Positions 43,385 through 51,908 of a stretch of 64,000 bases of DNA are shown here, one piece after another. The first letter of the stretch is position 1. Each line of letters begins with the position of its first letter. The notes beneath the pieces were generated by a model. The model was not told the DNA's origin, made no database searches, and worked only from the letters and a program-made list of their open reading frames with translations. The position numbers and the translations under genes are program-made. Where the stretch lies: the NCBI GenBank assembly GCA_964651245.1, contig CAZYVI010000017.1:42956-106955 (forward strand). The letters run 5' to 3'. Source of the DNA: Avedoeria sp964651245. GTDB taxonomy: Bacteria; Chloroflexota; Anaerolineae; Epilineales; Epilineaceae.

Positions 43385-46300
43385 TCAGCGACCGCACGGG
43401 ATGGCGCGGGCGATCGCCCGGTAGATGTCGGCCAGGTCGGCCTCGTCGGGCGCGGGGTAGGCGCGTGCCGGGCTGCCGGCGACGTCGGCGAGCAGCGCCA
43501 GGTCGGCGTCCGGTCCGAGCCCGATCGTGTAGACCACGATGCCGCGGGCGCGGACCGTCGCCGCCGCGGCGCGCACCGCGTCGGGCGTCGTGCCCGACGG
43601 CTGGCCGTCGGTGAGCAGGATGATCGCCGGCAGGCGGTTCGGCGACGGCGGGCCCAACGCCTCGGCGGCCGCGGCCAAGCCGAGGTCGATGCGGGTGCCG
43701 CTGCCGGTCGGCAGCGTGTCGAGGGCGCGCGTCAGCACGCCGAGGTCGCTGCTGAGCGGGCTGACCGTCGTGGCCTCGCCGCTGAACGCCACCACCGCCA
43801 CCCGATCGCCCGGCAGCGTCAGCTGGGCCAGGAACACCTTGGCGGCGTGGACGGCGGCGTCGAGCTTGGTGCCGCCGCCGGCGCCGCCGGCGGCGCGCAT
43901 GCTCGACGAGCCGTCGATGGCCAGGGCGACGTCGAGGCGGACGGGCGGGCAGTGGTTCCGGTAGGCCACCGGCAGGTGGGCGGTGTAGCGCTCGGCGACC
44001 CGCACCCGCACTTCGGGCACCGGGAACGTCAAGCTCGCCGCCACCCCGACGCCGTCGACGACGTCGGCGTCGGCGCGGACGTTCGTCGGGTGGACGCCCA
44101 CGGCTTGCGGCCGGACCTTGTAGCGCAGCCGCAGGCCGGCTGGCGTCACCGGCCCGAGGCGCCAGGTGAGGGTGCGTGTGGCGGCGTCCCAGCGCGCGGC
44201 CGGCGACGCCGTGCCGCCCAGGTACGCCATGTTGGCCGGCACGACGTCGGTCACCGTGGCCGCGCGCAGCAGCGCCGCGGCGCCGACGCGGCGCGAGATG
44301 GCGCCGTAGATCCCGACCAGGTCGTACTCGGTCGGCGCCTCGAAGTAGAAGTTCGGCGCCGTGGCCACCTGCCGCATGAAGCTGCCGTCGACGTCGAGGC
44401 CGAGGCCGATCGTGTAGACGTCGCGGCCGGCGGCCCGCAGCGCCCGGGCCACGGTGAGCACGCCCTCGGCCGAGTCGGTGGGCCGGCCGTCGGACAGCAG
44501 CACGACGACCTGGCGGGCGCCGGGGCGGGCGCGGGCGCTGTCGAGCTCGTCGGCGGCCAGGGCCATCGCGGCCGCCATGTTCGTGCCGGCGTCGTCGCCC
44601 AGCTCGGGGATGGCGCGGATCAGGGCGCGCGGGTTGGCGGTGAGCGGCTGGACGAGCTCGACGTCGGTCGAGAAGCTGATCAGGCCCACTTGGTGCAGGC
44701 CGTAGTCGAGCTGGCCGACGAACTCGAGGACGGCGGTCCGGGCGGCGCCCATCTTCGTGCCGCTCATCGAGCCGCTCGTGTCGACCAGGAGCACGATGTC
44801 GGCCGGGTGGTCGAGCACCGGGCACTCGCCGTCGACCGACAATACGATCTCGGTCGTGTCGCCGAGGACGAGGTCGGTCGGGTCGGCCGTCTTGTCGCGC
44901 TGCAGCCGGCAGCGCGCGGCGAGGTCGGGCGGCGCGCCCGGATCACCCGTGGGGTGAGGCCCGTAGACGCCGACGCGGCCGTCGTCGAGGGCCACGAAGA
45001 CGCGGTCGGCGGCGCCAACGCTGAGGTCGGTGGCCTGGCCGCTCTCGCCGACCGGCCAGATCGCGCGCGGCGCGCCGTCGGCGGCCAGCTTCCAGACCCA
45101 GCCCTCCTCGATGAGGACGAACACGGCGCCGTCCGGCCCGACGTCGATGCGCCGGGCGCGGCCGGGCACGGCGAAGCTGCCGAGCAGCCGCCCGTCGGCC
45201 CGGGCGAGCATGTCGATGCGGCGGGCCGAGCGGTTCACGGCGTAGACGCGGTCCGCCGCCAGCGCCAGGTCGCCGATGGAGGCGAAGCCGTCGGGCGGGC
45301 TGACGGGCCAGGCCGCGAGGCGGTTGCCCGAGAAGTCGAGGATCCAGACCTGCTGGTCGCCGGTGTCGAGGACGGCGACATCGCCGCCGAAGGCGTCGAC
45401 CGCGGTCAGCCAGCCGTAGGGCACGGCCACGTCGGGCGCGGTGGCCGGCGACTGCCAGCTCCACAGCGCCGTGCCGTCGGCGTCGCGGAACGTCAGCGAC
45501 CGGCCGTCGAGGGTGAAGACGCTGCCGCGCAGCCCGGCGGCGACGTCCTGGAGGCTGCTGGCGGTGAACTGCGCCTTGGTGGCCCCCGCCGCCGACCAGT
45601 TCTGGACCCGCGGCCAGGCGTCGACGAGCCAGACCTCGCCGTCGGCGTTGCCGCTGACCCGCCGCGGCCGGCTGAGCTCGCCCAGCGGCGCGAACGGACC
45701 GCCCCAGGTGGCCGGCGTCGGCCGGTCGGCGCGGCGGTCGGCGAAGTGCCGGACGCCGGTGACGCCCTGGCGGTGGTCCTGCACCGCCTGCACCAGCCCC
45801 GAGCCGGGCCCGACCGCCACGCCGCGCCCGCCCGGGCTGCGCAGCTCCGACGACGGCGTGCCGTCGGCGCCGCGGAAGCGGCTCACGCCGAGCTCGGTCA
45901 GCACGAACCGCTCCACCTGGGCCTGCGAGCGGTCGACGGCGATGTCGATCGGCGGCAGGGTGACGCCCTCGAAGACCGACGGCGTCGTGGCAAGCAGCGT
46001 CCCGTCCGGGTCGAACGCCTTGACGGTGAAGCCGGCGATCCCGCCGCCGCCGGTCGCGACGTCGGCGACGTAGATCCGGCCGTCGCCGCCGGCCGCCACG
46101 CCGCGCGGCGCGCCCAGCCGGTCGCCGCCGAACCGGCCGACGACCCGGCCGGCCGCGTCGAGCACGGCCACCTCGTGCGGCTGGCCGAGGGCGACGTAGA
46201 GCCGGTCGTCGAGGGCGGCGATGCCGAGCGGCCGCCCCGGGACGTCCCAGGTGGCGCCCAGGCGGCCGCCGGGGTCGAAGACGTGGACGTGGTCGCCGTC

Positions 46301-46642
46301 GGGCTCGGTGACGTAGACGGCCCCGGCCGTCGCCGCCACGTCCTGCGGCCGGCCGATCGCGCCGGCGCCCCAGACCGCCCGCGGGTCGCCGACCGCCGAC
46401 AGGACGTGGACGACGCCCTGGCCGCTGTCGGCCACGTAGATCGTCCCGTCCGGGCCGACGTCGATGCCCTCGGGCTGACGAAACTGGCCGGGCCGGGCCG
46501 GCTGGGCCTCGGAGCGCCAGACCGCCACCTCGCGCCAGGCCTCGGTCAGCGCGGTCTGGGCGGCGGCGGGCGGCGGGGCGGAGCGGCCGGCGGCGAGGGC
46601 GGCCAGCGCGGTGGCGGCGGCGGCGATCGGGCGGCGGTTCAC
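43385..46642 (-). CDS. Exported NHL-type propeller protein with two VWA domains (paralogue C)
   Basis: 1085 residues. The signal peptide is short (MNRRPIAAAATALAALAAG). Residues 35-580 are NHL/propeller blades, with phrases FRQPEGIDVGPDGTIYVADSG, VYVTEPDGDHVHVFD and RIYVADVATGGGG. The DUF11 half (CRLQRDKTADPTDLVLGDTTEI) is split by VWA1 with MIDAS DTSGS near 618 and SDGRPT near 722, resumes with VPANMAYLGGTASPAA, and reaches HLPVAYRNHC near 897. VWA2 has DGSSS near 908 and ends AIARAIPCGR. The GTG start overlaps the stop of paralogue D (GTGA), so the two are translationally coupled. Same architecture as A and B, suggesting lineage-specific duplication. VWA1 of C and B both keep the DxSxS, T and D of MIDAS, so metal binding is likely. 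Confidence 0.8.
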   Translation of the reverse strand: MNRRPIAAAATALAALAAGRSAPPPAAAQTALTEAWREVAVWRSEAQPARPGQFRQPEGIDVGPDGTIYVADSGQGVVHVLSAVGDPRAVWGAGAIGRPQDVAATAGAVYVTEPDGDHVHVFDPGGRLGATWDVPGRPLGIAALDDRLYVALGQPHEVAVLDAAGRVVGRFGGDRLGAPRGVAAGGDGRIYVADVATGGGGIAGFTVKAFDPDGTLLATTPSVFEGVTLPPIDIAVDRSQAQVERFVLTELGVSRFRGADGTPSSELRSPGGRGVAVGPGSGLVQAVQDHRQGVTGVRHFADRRADRPTPATWGGPFAPLGELSRPRRVSGNADGEVWLVDAWPRVQNWSAAGATKAQFTASSLQDVAAGLRGSVFTLDGRSLTFRDADGTALWSWQSPATAPDVAVPYGWLTAVDAFGGDVAVLDTGDQQVWILDFSGNRLAAWPVSPPDGFASIGDLALAADRVYAVNRSARRIDMLARADGRLLGSFAVPGRARRIDVGPDGAVFVLIEEGWVWKLAADGAPRAIWPVGESGQATDLSVGAADRVFVALDDGRVGVYGPHPTGDPGAPPDLAARCRLQRDKTADPTDLVLGDTTEIVLSVDGECPVLDHPADIVLLVDTSGSMSGTKMGAARTAVLEFVGQLDYGLHQVGLISFSTDVELVQPLTANPRALIRAIPELGDDAGTNMAAAMALAADELDSARARPGARQVVVLLSDGRPTDSAEGVLTVARALRAAGRDVYTIGLGLDVDGSFMRQVATAPNFYFEAPTEYDLVGIYGAISRRVGAAALLRAATVTDVVPANMAYLGGTASPAARWDAATRTLTWRLGPVTPAGLRLRYKVRPQAVGVHPTNVRADADVVDGVGVAASLTFPVPEVRVRVAERYTAHLPVAYRNHCPPVRLDVALAIDGSSSMRAAGGAGGGTKLDAAVHAAKVFLAQLTLPGDRVAVVAFSGEATTVSPLSSDLGVLTRALDTLPTGSGTRIDLGLAAAAEALGPPSPNRLPAIILLTDGQPSGTTPDAVRAAAATVRARGIVVYTIGLGPDADLALLADVAGSPARAYPAPDEADLADIYRAIARAIPCGR

Positions 46643-49125
46643 GGGCAGGGCTCCAGCGGCGGCGCGACCTCGGTCGGCCCGGCGGCGGGCGTCGGCCGGC
46701 CGCAGCCGGCCCAGAGCGTGAAGGCGACGCGGACGTAGCGGTCGGCGCCGACGTCGGTCGTGGTGACGAGGCGGTCGGGCGGGCTGTTGGGGCAGCTGAC
46801 GTAGCCCAGCGGCGCCTGCGCCAGCTGGACGCGCCACGGCGGCGGGCTGCAGAGCACCAAGTAGGCCTGGCCGGGCGTCGCCGGCGCGGCCTGGACGGGA
46901 CCCACCCACAACGGCGTACCGGCAGCGTCGGAGACCACCACGACACCCGGCTGCTGCCAGGCGTCGTGCTCCCAGCGGTCGCCGGCCTGCCAGACGCCGT
47001 TGCAGCCGGGGCAGGCGTAGCCGCCGTAGCCGACGGCGTCGGGGAAGACGTCGATCGCCAGCCGCCAGGCCCGGTCGCGCCCGCAGCGCGCCGCCGGCGG
47101 CGACGGCGGTAGCGTCGCGGTCGGCGGCGGCGCGGCGCTGGGCGCCGGCGACGGGCCGGCGGGCGTCGGCGCCGGCGGCGCGGCGGCGCGGATCGACTCG
47201 AGGACGGGCTCGGGGAAGGCGGCGGTGCGCCGGGTGCCGTCGGCGTCCGTGTAGAGCACCCGGGCCGGGCCGATGCCGGCCTTGCCGGGCAGCGCGGCCT
47301 GGAGCGTCCAGGTCACGACCAGCCCTTCGGCCGGCAGCACCGGCCGCGTCCACTGCAGCCGGTCGCCGACGACGAGCGGCGGCTCCTTGTTCGGGCCCGG
47401 ATCGTAGGCCACGAACGGTCCGGCCGGGCGGTCCTCGATCGTCAGGTCGGTGACGCCGATCGAGCCCACGACGCGCAGGATCGTGGCGTAGATGCGGTCG
47501 AGGTCGACGGTGTTCGGCGAGTAGAAGAAGTCGGCGCGCGAGCTGGCGATGTTCTCCATGAGCAGCGAGTCGATGAACCGCCCGAGGCCGATCGTGATCA
47601 CGTAGGCCCGCCGGGAGCGGGCGCGCTCGGCCTGCGCCAGCGCGGCCGTCACCGGCTCGGGCACGTAGGGCCGGTTCGGCGCACCGTCGGTCAAGAGCAC
47701 GACGACCGGCAGGGCGTCGCCGCGCCCGGCGGTGCCGAGGTGGTGCATCGCCGTCGACAGGGCGTCGGCGATGTTCGTGCCGCTGCCGTCGGGCGCGAGC
47801 TGGTCGAGGGCGGCCTCGATGCCGGCGCGGTCGGCCGTCAGCGGCTGGGCCAGGCGGGCGGCGTCGCTGAACGCCACCAGCGCCACGCGGTGATGGGCGA
47901 GGTCGAGGCCGGCCAGGAAGCGCCGCGCCGCCGCCTTGGCGCTGCCGATCTTGTTCTCGGCGATCATCGACAGGCTGGTGTCGAGGACGACCGCGATGTC
48001 GGCGCCGGCGACGGCGTCGGGCGGGCAGCTGGCCGAAAGCGACAGCGTGACGACGGATCGGGCGCAGCGCGTCACCACCGGCGGGTCGACGCGTCGCTCG
48101 GCCACGACCTGGCACGAGCCGCGCTGCCGCGGCGGGTCGGGCGGCACCGGCGTCGGCGTCGGCGGCGTGCCCGGGGCGTAGACGCGCACGACGCCGTCGC
48201 GCTCGTCGAGGAGGTAGAGCACGCCCTCGGCGCCGACCGCGATGTCGGCCGGGTCGCCGGCGGCCATGAACCGCGCCAGCAGCGTGCCATCGGGTCGATG
48301 GACCCGCACCAGCCCGTCCGAGAACAGCACGGCGACGACGATCCCGCCGTCCGCCTGGACGCCGGCGCCGACGCGGAACGGGCCGCTGGCCTCGAGCATC
48401 GACCAGGTCTGGACGTCATTGGGCAGGTAGGGCGGCGGCCAGGCGAAGACGGCGCCGCCCATGAGGTCGGTGGCGAACAGCGTGCCGTCGGGGCTGGCGG
48501 TGACGTCGGCCGGGAAGCCCGGCTGCGCGGCGCGCGGCGCGATCTGCCCCTCGACCCGCCCGTCGGCGTTGCCGAGCCAGTGGAGCGCCTTGGCGCTCGG
48601 CTCCGTCAACCAGATGCGGCCGGGCGAGGCGGCGACGCCGCTGCCGGTGGCGCAGTCGCAGCGCCGCATCCAGACCTCGGCGCCGAGCGGGTCGATCCGG
48701 CCGGCGGCCGACATCGGCTGGCCGGCGCGCGGCAGCGGGTTGTGGCGCCCAAGGTAGAGGCTGCCGTCGTCGCCGACCGCCAGGTCGAGGGCGTCGGTCG
48801 GGACGGCGCGGGTCTCGTCGCGGGCGCCGTCCGGCCGCATCGCCACCGCCTGGCCCGCGGCGCCGTCGAGCAGCCAGATCCGGCCGTCGGGCGCGGCGGC
48901 GATGCTGCGCGGGGCCGCCAGCCCGTGCGCCGCGGCCGGCCACTCCGCCGCCAGCCGGTAGCCCGGGATCGGCGCGGCCGGCGCCGGGGCGGCGAGGACG
49001 CCGGTCGCCGCCGCGACGACGCCGAGCACGGCCGCCGCGCGGACGAGCCGCGGACGGCGGGCGCCGGCGTGCGCGTCGGGACGGGCGGCGGGGGCGGGCG
49101 GGCCGGGCGGGGTCGGGTGCGTCAC
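46639..49125 (-). CDS. Exported propeller protein with one VWA domain and Pro-rich C-terminus (paralogue D)
   Basis: 828 residues, GTG start. A signal-type N-terminus of 55 residues (LVRAAAVLGVVAAATGVLA) leads into a shorter propeller (APRSIAAAPDGRIWLLDG, then repeated blades) to about 320. The DUF11-like half (CQVVAERRVDPPVV..CP) is interrupted by a single VWA with MIDAS DTSLS near 380 and TDGAPN near 485, and resumes later with DRPAGPFVAYDPG. After a PT/PA-rich linker near 640 the C-terminal 180 residues hold WRLAIDVFPDAVGYGGYACPGCNG, LVLCSPPPW and CPNSPP, a Cys-rich unique region. This is the most divergent member. It heads the tandem VWA run; upstream on the same strand is the cyclase-family gene 181 bases away. 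No clear promoter or ribosome site is seen before the GTG, so the start is uncertain. Confidence 0.75.
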   Translation of the reverse strand: MTHPTPPGPPAPAARPDAHAGARRPRLVRAAAVLGVVAAATGVLAAPAPAAPIPGYRLAAEWPAAAHGLAAPRSIAAAPDGRIWLLDGAAGQAVAMRPDGARDETRAVPTDALDLAVGDDGSLYLGRHNPLPRAGQPMSAAGRIDPLGAEVWMRRCDCATGSGVAASPGRIWLTEPSAKALHWLGNADGRVEGQIAPRAAQPGFPADVTASPDGTLFATDLMGGAVFAWPPPYLPNDVQTWSMLEASGPFRVGAGVQADGGIVVAVLFSDGLVRVHRPDGTLLARFMAAGDPADIAVGAEGVLYLLDERDGVVRVYAPGTPPTPTPVPPDPPRQRGSCQVVAERRVDPPVVTRCARSVVTLSLSASCPPDAVAGADIAVVLDTSLSMIAENKIGSAKAAARRFLAGLDLAHHRVALVAFSDAARLAQPLTADRAGIEAALDQLAPDGSGTNIADALSTAMHHLGTAGRGDALPVVVLLTDGAPNRPYVPEPVTAALAQAERARSRRAYVITIGLGRFIDSLLMENIASSRADFFYSPNTVDLDRIYATILRVVGSIGVTDLTIEDRPAGPFVAYDPGPNKEPPLVVGDRLQWTRPVLPAEGLVVTWTLQAALPGKAGIGPARVLYTDADGTRRTAAFPEPVLESIRAAAPPAPTPAGPSPAPSAAPPPTATLPPSPPAARCGRDRAWRLAIDVFPDAVGYGGYACPGCNGVWQAGDRWEHDAWQQPGVVVVSDAAGTPLWVGPVQAAPATPGQAYLVLCSPPPWRVQLAQAPLGYVSCPNSPPDRLVTTTDVGADRYVRVAFTLWAGCGRPTPAAGPTEVAPPLEPCP

Positions 49126-49306
49126 GGGGCGACTCGCAGCGGGGTGGCGGCCGCCGCGACGGCGGCGGCGCGGACGGCGGGGTGGGCGGCGGCTGGGCAC
49201 ACGGCGATCGTCGACGGCCGCCCGGTCGGGTGCGCCCACCGGCCCAACGTCGGCCGATGGCTGTTCGATGGAACGCGCCCACCGCCGGCGGCGTGACGGC
49301 GGGCGA

Positions 49307-50086
49307 TCACGGGCGGGCCCCGGCTTCGTCGTCGGACCATCGGTCGGCGGCAGCCACCGACGGCGCGGGCGCGTCGATCCGGCTGTCGCCGCGCTGGCCG
49401 AGCGCACCGATCGCCGGGTCGTCCCCGGGCGCGTGCGGCAGCCAGATCGCCCGCGCCGGCGCGCCCTCGACGCCCTCGATGCGCAGCGGCAGGCAGGCCA
49501 GCCAGCCCGGCCCGGCCGGCGCCTCGCCCAGCGCCAGGCCCTCGACGACGACGACGCCGGCGCCCAGCAGCACGGCGTGCGGCCCGTCGACGTCGTCCCA
49601 TGGCGCGACCGACGGGCCGTCGACGCCGACGAGCCGGACGCCGGCGGCGACGAGCCAGCGCGCGCCGCCGGCCGTGACGGCCACGAAGTCGCGCCGGAAC
49701 GGCCCCGGATCGCGGCCGTCGACCAGGCCGCGCGAGTTCCGCGTCTGGAACAGCACCCGCCGCGCGCCCGCCGGCAGCACGCCGGGCTGCTCGGACAAGC
49801 GCTCGAGGAGCGGGGCGTCGATGCGGTCGGCCCCGTCGTCGACCGCGACGACGACCGCCGGGCCGACGAGGTCGTCCAGCGCCAGCGCCGCCACGTCGGC
49901 GCCGCCGTCGACGAAGTGCGACGGGGCGTCGACATGGGTGCCGAGATGGAGCGTGGCCGCCCAGTGCGACAGCGCATAGCCGTCGCCGGCGGCGAACGAC
50001 GCGGCGCGCACGACGGTCGGCGGCCGGTCGCCGGGCCAGACCGGCAGGCCGGGCGCGATGCGGCGGGTGAGGTCGATGGGCGTCAT
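49307..50086 (-). CDS. Cyclase-family (kynurenine formamidase-like) metal hydrolase
   Basis: 259 residues, of normal length. The PF04199 cyclase family includes arylformamidase/kynurenine formamidase and related amidohydrolases. The signature HLGTHVDAPSHF at residues 47-58 provides the metal-binding HxGTHxDxPxH motif; IDLTRRIAPGLPVWPGD at the start is the usual first strand, and VGVDGPSVAPWD near 160 the conserved GxDxxS(I/V) region. The exact substrate cannot be told; kynurenine formamidase in tryptophan breakdown is one option, but no other pathway gene is near. The start overlaps the stop of the PD40 gene (ATGA). The C-terminal 30 residues are acidic and Ala rich. Confidence 0.83.
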   Translation of the reverse strand: MTPIDLTRRIAPGLPVWPGDRPPTVVRAASFAAGDGYALSHWAATLHLGTHVDAPSHFVDGGADVAALALDDLVGPAVVVAVDDGADRIDAPLLERLSEQPGVLPAGARRVLFQTRNSRGLVDGRDPGPFRRDFVAVTAGGARWLVAAGVRLVGVDGPSVAPWDDVDGPHAVLLGAGVVVVEGLALGEAPAGPGWLACLPLRIEGVEGAPARAIWLPHAPGDDPAIGALGQRGDSRIDAPAPSVAAADRWSDDEAGARP

Positions 50087-51576
50087 CGCCGCACCGGGGC
50101 GGCGCCGGTGGACGGCCCGCGCGCGGCGGGCGGCCCGACGACCGTGGCGGTGGGCGATGCCTCAGAGGCCAGGCCGGCGGCGGCCAGGGCCACCGGCAGC
50201 CAGACGCGGCGCCCGCCGGCGGCCGTGGCGGTCGCGACAGCGGTGGCCGTGGTCGACGGCCGCGCCGTGGCGGGGGCGGTGCCGGTGGCGGTGGCCGTCG
50301 CGCTCGGCGTGCCGCTGGGCACCGGCCAGGTGGGCGGGGTCGGCGGCAGCGTCGGCTCGGCCGGCGGCAGCGTCGGGAACGGCGCCAGCGTCGCCAGCGG
50401 CGTGAGCCCGGGCAGCGGCGGCGGCGTCGGGGTGGCGGCCGCCGGCGACGGCGTGGCGGCCGGCGACGGGCCGTCGGTCGGCGTCGGCGCGCCGCCGGTC
50501 GCGGCGGGCGTCGGGGTCGGCAGCAGCGGGCGACGGGCCCAGTCGGGCTCGGCGCCGGCCGCCAGCGGCTGCGCCAGCCGCGGGGCGGCGGGGTCGATGA
50601 CGACGAGCGACGGCGGCGCCGACGGGCCGCCGGCGGCCCAGGCGGCGACGAGGCGCCGGCCGTCGGGCGACCACTTCGGGCCGCGGACGTCGTCGCTGCC
50701 GCCGCCGACGAGCGCGCCGGCCTGGCCGGTGGCCGGATCGAGCAGCCAGAGCGCCGCGGCGGCGACGCCGGCGCCGGGCGGGCGGATCGGCGCGCTGGCG
50801 AAGGCGAGGAGCCGGCCGTCGGGCGACCAGGCCGGGTCGCGGTCGTCCCAGCCGGGATGGGCGAACAGCCGGCGCGCCCCCCGGCCGTCGGCGTCGACGA
50901 CGTAGAGCTCGCCGCCGGCGTTCGGCGCCCCGGCCGCGGTCGCCCGGCCGGCGTCGACGTCGACGACGAACGCCAGCCGGCGCCCGTCCGGCGACCAGCG
51001 CGGCTGGCGGAGGACGGCGACGCGGCTGACGAGCGGCTCGAGGACGAGCTGGAGGTCGCCGCTGCCCGGCGCGAGGACCGTCAGCGACGACGACGCCTCG
51101 TCCTCGCGGCCGAGGGCGAGCGTGCTGGCGAAGGCGATTCGGCCGCCGTCCGGCGACCAGTCGGGCCCGCTGTCGTCGGGACCGAACGAGAGCGGCAGGC
51201 TGATCGGCGCCCCTTCGGCGTCCGAAGCGAGCACCCAGATCGCCCGCTCCGCCGCCACCGGACCGTCGGCCCGCGGCGCCACGAACGCCACCTGACGGCC
51301 ATCGGGCGACCAGTCCGGCGACCGCTCGGCGACGCCGGCGGTGGCGGTCAGCGTCCGCCGGCCGCCGCCATCGGGGTCGATCGCGACGAGGTCGGCGTTG
51401 AAGTCGCCGGCCGCGAAGACGATCGCGTCGGGCGCGTCGGCCGGCGGCTGGGCGGCCGGCGCGGCGCGCGCCGCGGCCGCGAGGCCGAGCGCGGCGGCGA
51501 GCGACGCGGCGCCGGCGATCCGCGCCGCCGGGCGGCCGGTTCGCGGTGTTGGGATGGCGGGACGGCGACCGAACAT
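50083..51576 (-). CDS. Exported PD40/TolB-like propeller protein with PT-rich tail
   Basis: 497 residues. The signal peptide is basic then Ala rich (RIAGAASLAAALGLAAAARA). PD40 repeats fill residues 45-340: VAFAP, SPDWSPDGRQVAFVA, RQPRWSPDGRRLAFVV, DPAWSPDGRLLAFAS. A long Pro/Thr/Gly linker of about 120 residues follows, then a short hydrophobic end around RVWLPVALAAAGL. The tail has the hLP motif seen in other exported proteins here, so it may be surface anchored. It precedes the cyclase-family gene with an ATGA overlap. A possible -10 (TATCAT, 51647-51652) is about 70 bases upstream. Similar to the lipoprotein at 22814-24073 in its repeats but with no lipobox. Confidence 0.8.
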   Translation of the reverse strand: MFGRRPAIPTPRTGRPAARIAGAASLAAALGLAAAARAAPAAQPPADAPDAIVFAAGDFNADLVAIDPDGGGRRTLTATAGVAERSPDWSPDGRQVAFVAPRADGPVAAERAIWVLASDAEGAPISLPLSFGPDDSGPDWSPDGGRIAFASTLALGREDEASSSLTVLAPGSGDLQLVLEPLVSRVAVLRQPRWSPDGRRLAFVVDVDAGRATAAGAPNAGGELYVVDADGRGARRLFAHPGWDDRDPAWSPDGRLLAFASAPIRPPGAGVAAAALWLLDPATGQAGALVGGGSDDVRGPKWSPDGRRLVAAWAAGGPSAPPSLVVIDPAAPRLAQPLAAGAEPDWARRPLLPTPTPAATGGAPTPTDGPSPAATPSPAAATPTPPPLPGLTPLATLAPFPTLPPAEPTLPPTPPTWPVPSGTPSATATATGTAPATARPSTTATAVATATAAGGRRVWLPVALAAAGLASEASPTATVVGPPAARGPSTGAAPVRR

Positions 51577-51908
51577 CGTGCGCCTCGCGCGCGGCCGCGT
51601 CGGGCGGCCGCTGGGCTGCGCGACCGGCTCCGGCCGCGCCGGCTACATGATACGGCGTCGGCGCGGGCGAAGGGCGGTGGCGGGCCGGCGGCGTCGTGGG
51701 GCGGCCCGGGTCCGGGCGCCATGGCAGGCCGATCGCAGCCGCTTCGTCGAGACGGCGTCGCCTCCCGGGCGCACGCCGCGGCCCGGCGCGCGGCCCCGGT
51801 CGAGCGGCCAGGGCCGCGCGCGACGTCACCGACCGCGCTTCCGGCCGCGGGCCTTCGGCGCTACACTCGCCGCCTCGCGCCGCACCGCACAGAAGGCTCT
51901 CCGCCCGC
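51577..51908. other. Divergent intergenic region between the PD40 and FAD-enzyme genes
   Basis: About 330 bases without a gene. A minus-strand TATCAT lies at 51647-51652, and the plus-strand promoter element TACACT at 51862-51867. The rest is GC-rich, with no clear repeat or structured RNA. Confidence 0.5.
51862..51867 (+). promoter_or_regulatory. -10 element (TACACT) for the FAD enzyme gene
   Basis: TACACT in GCTACACTCGCCGCC, about 41 bases before the GTG start at 51909, giving a leader of about 35 bases. A poor -35 (TTCCGG) lies 17 bases upstream. Confidence 0.4.
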
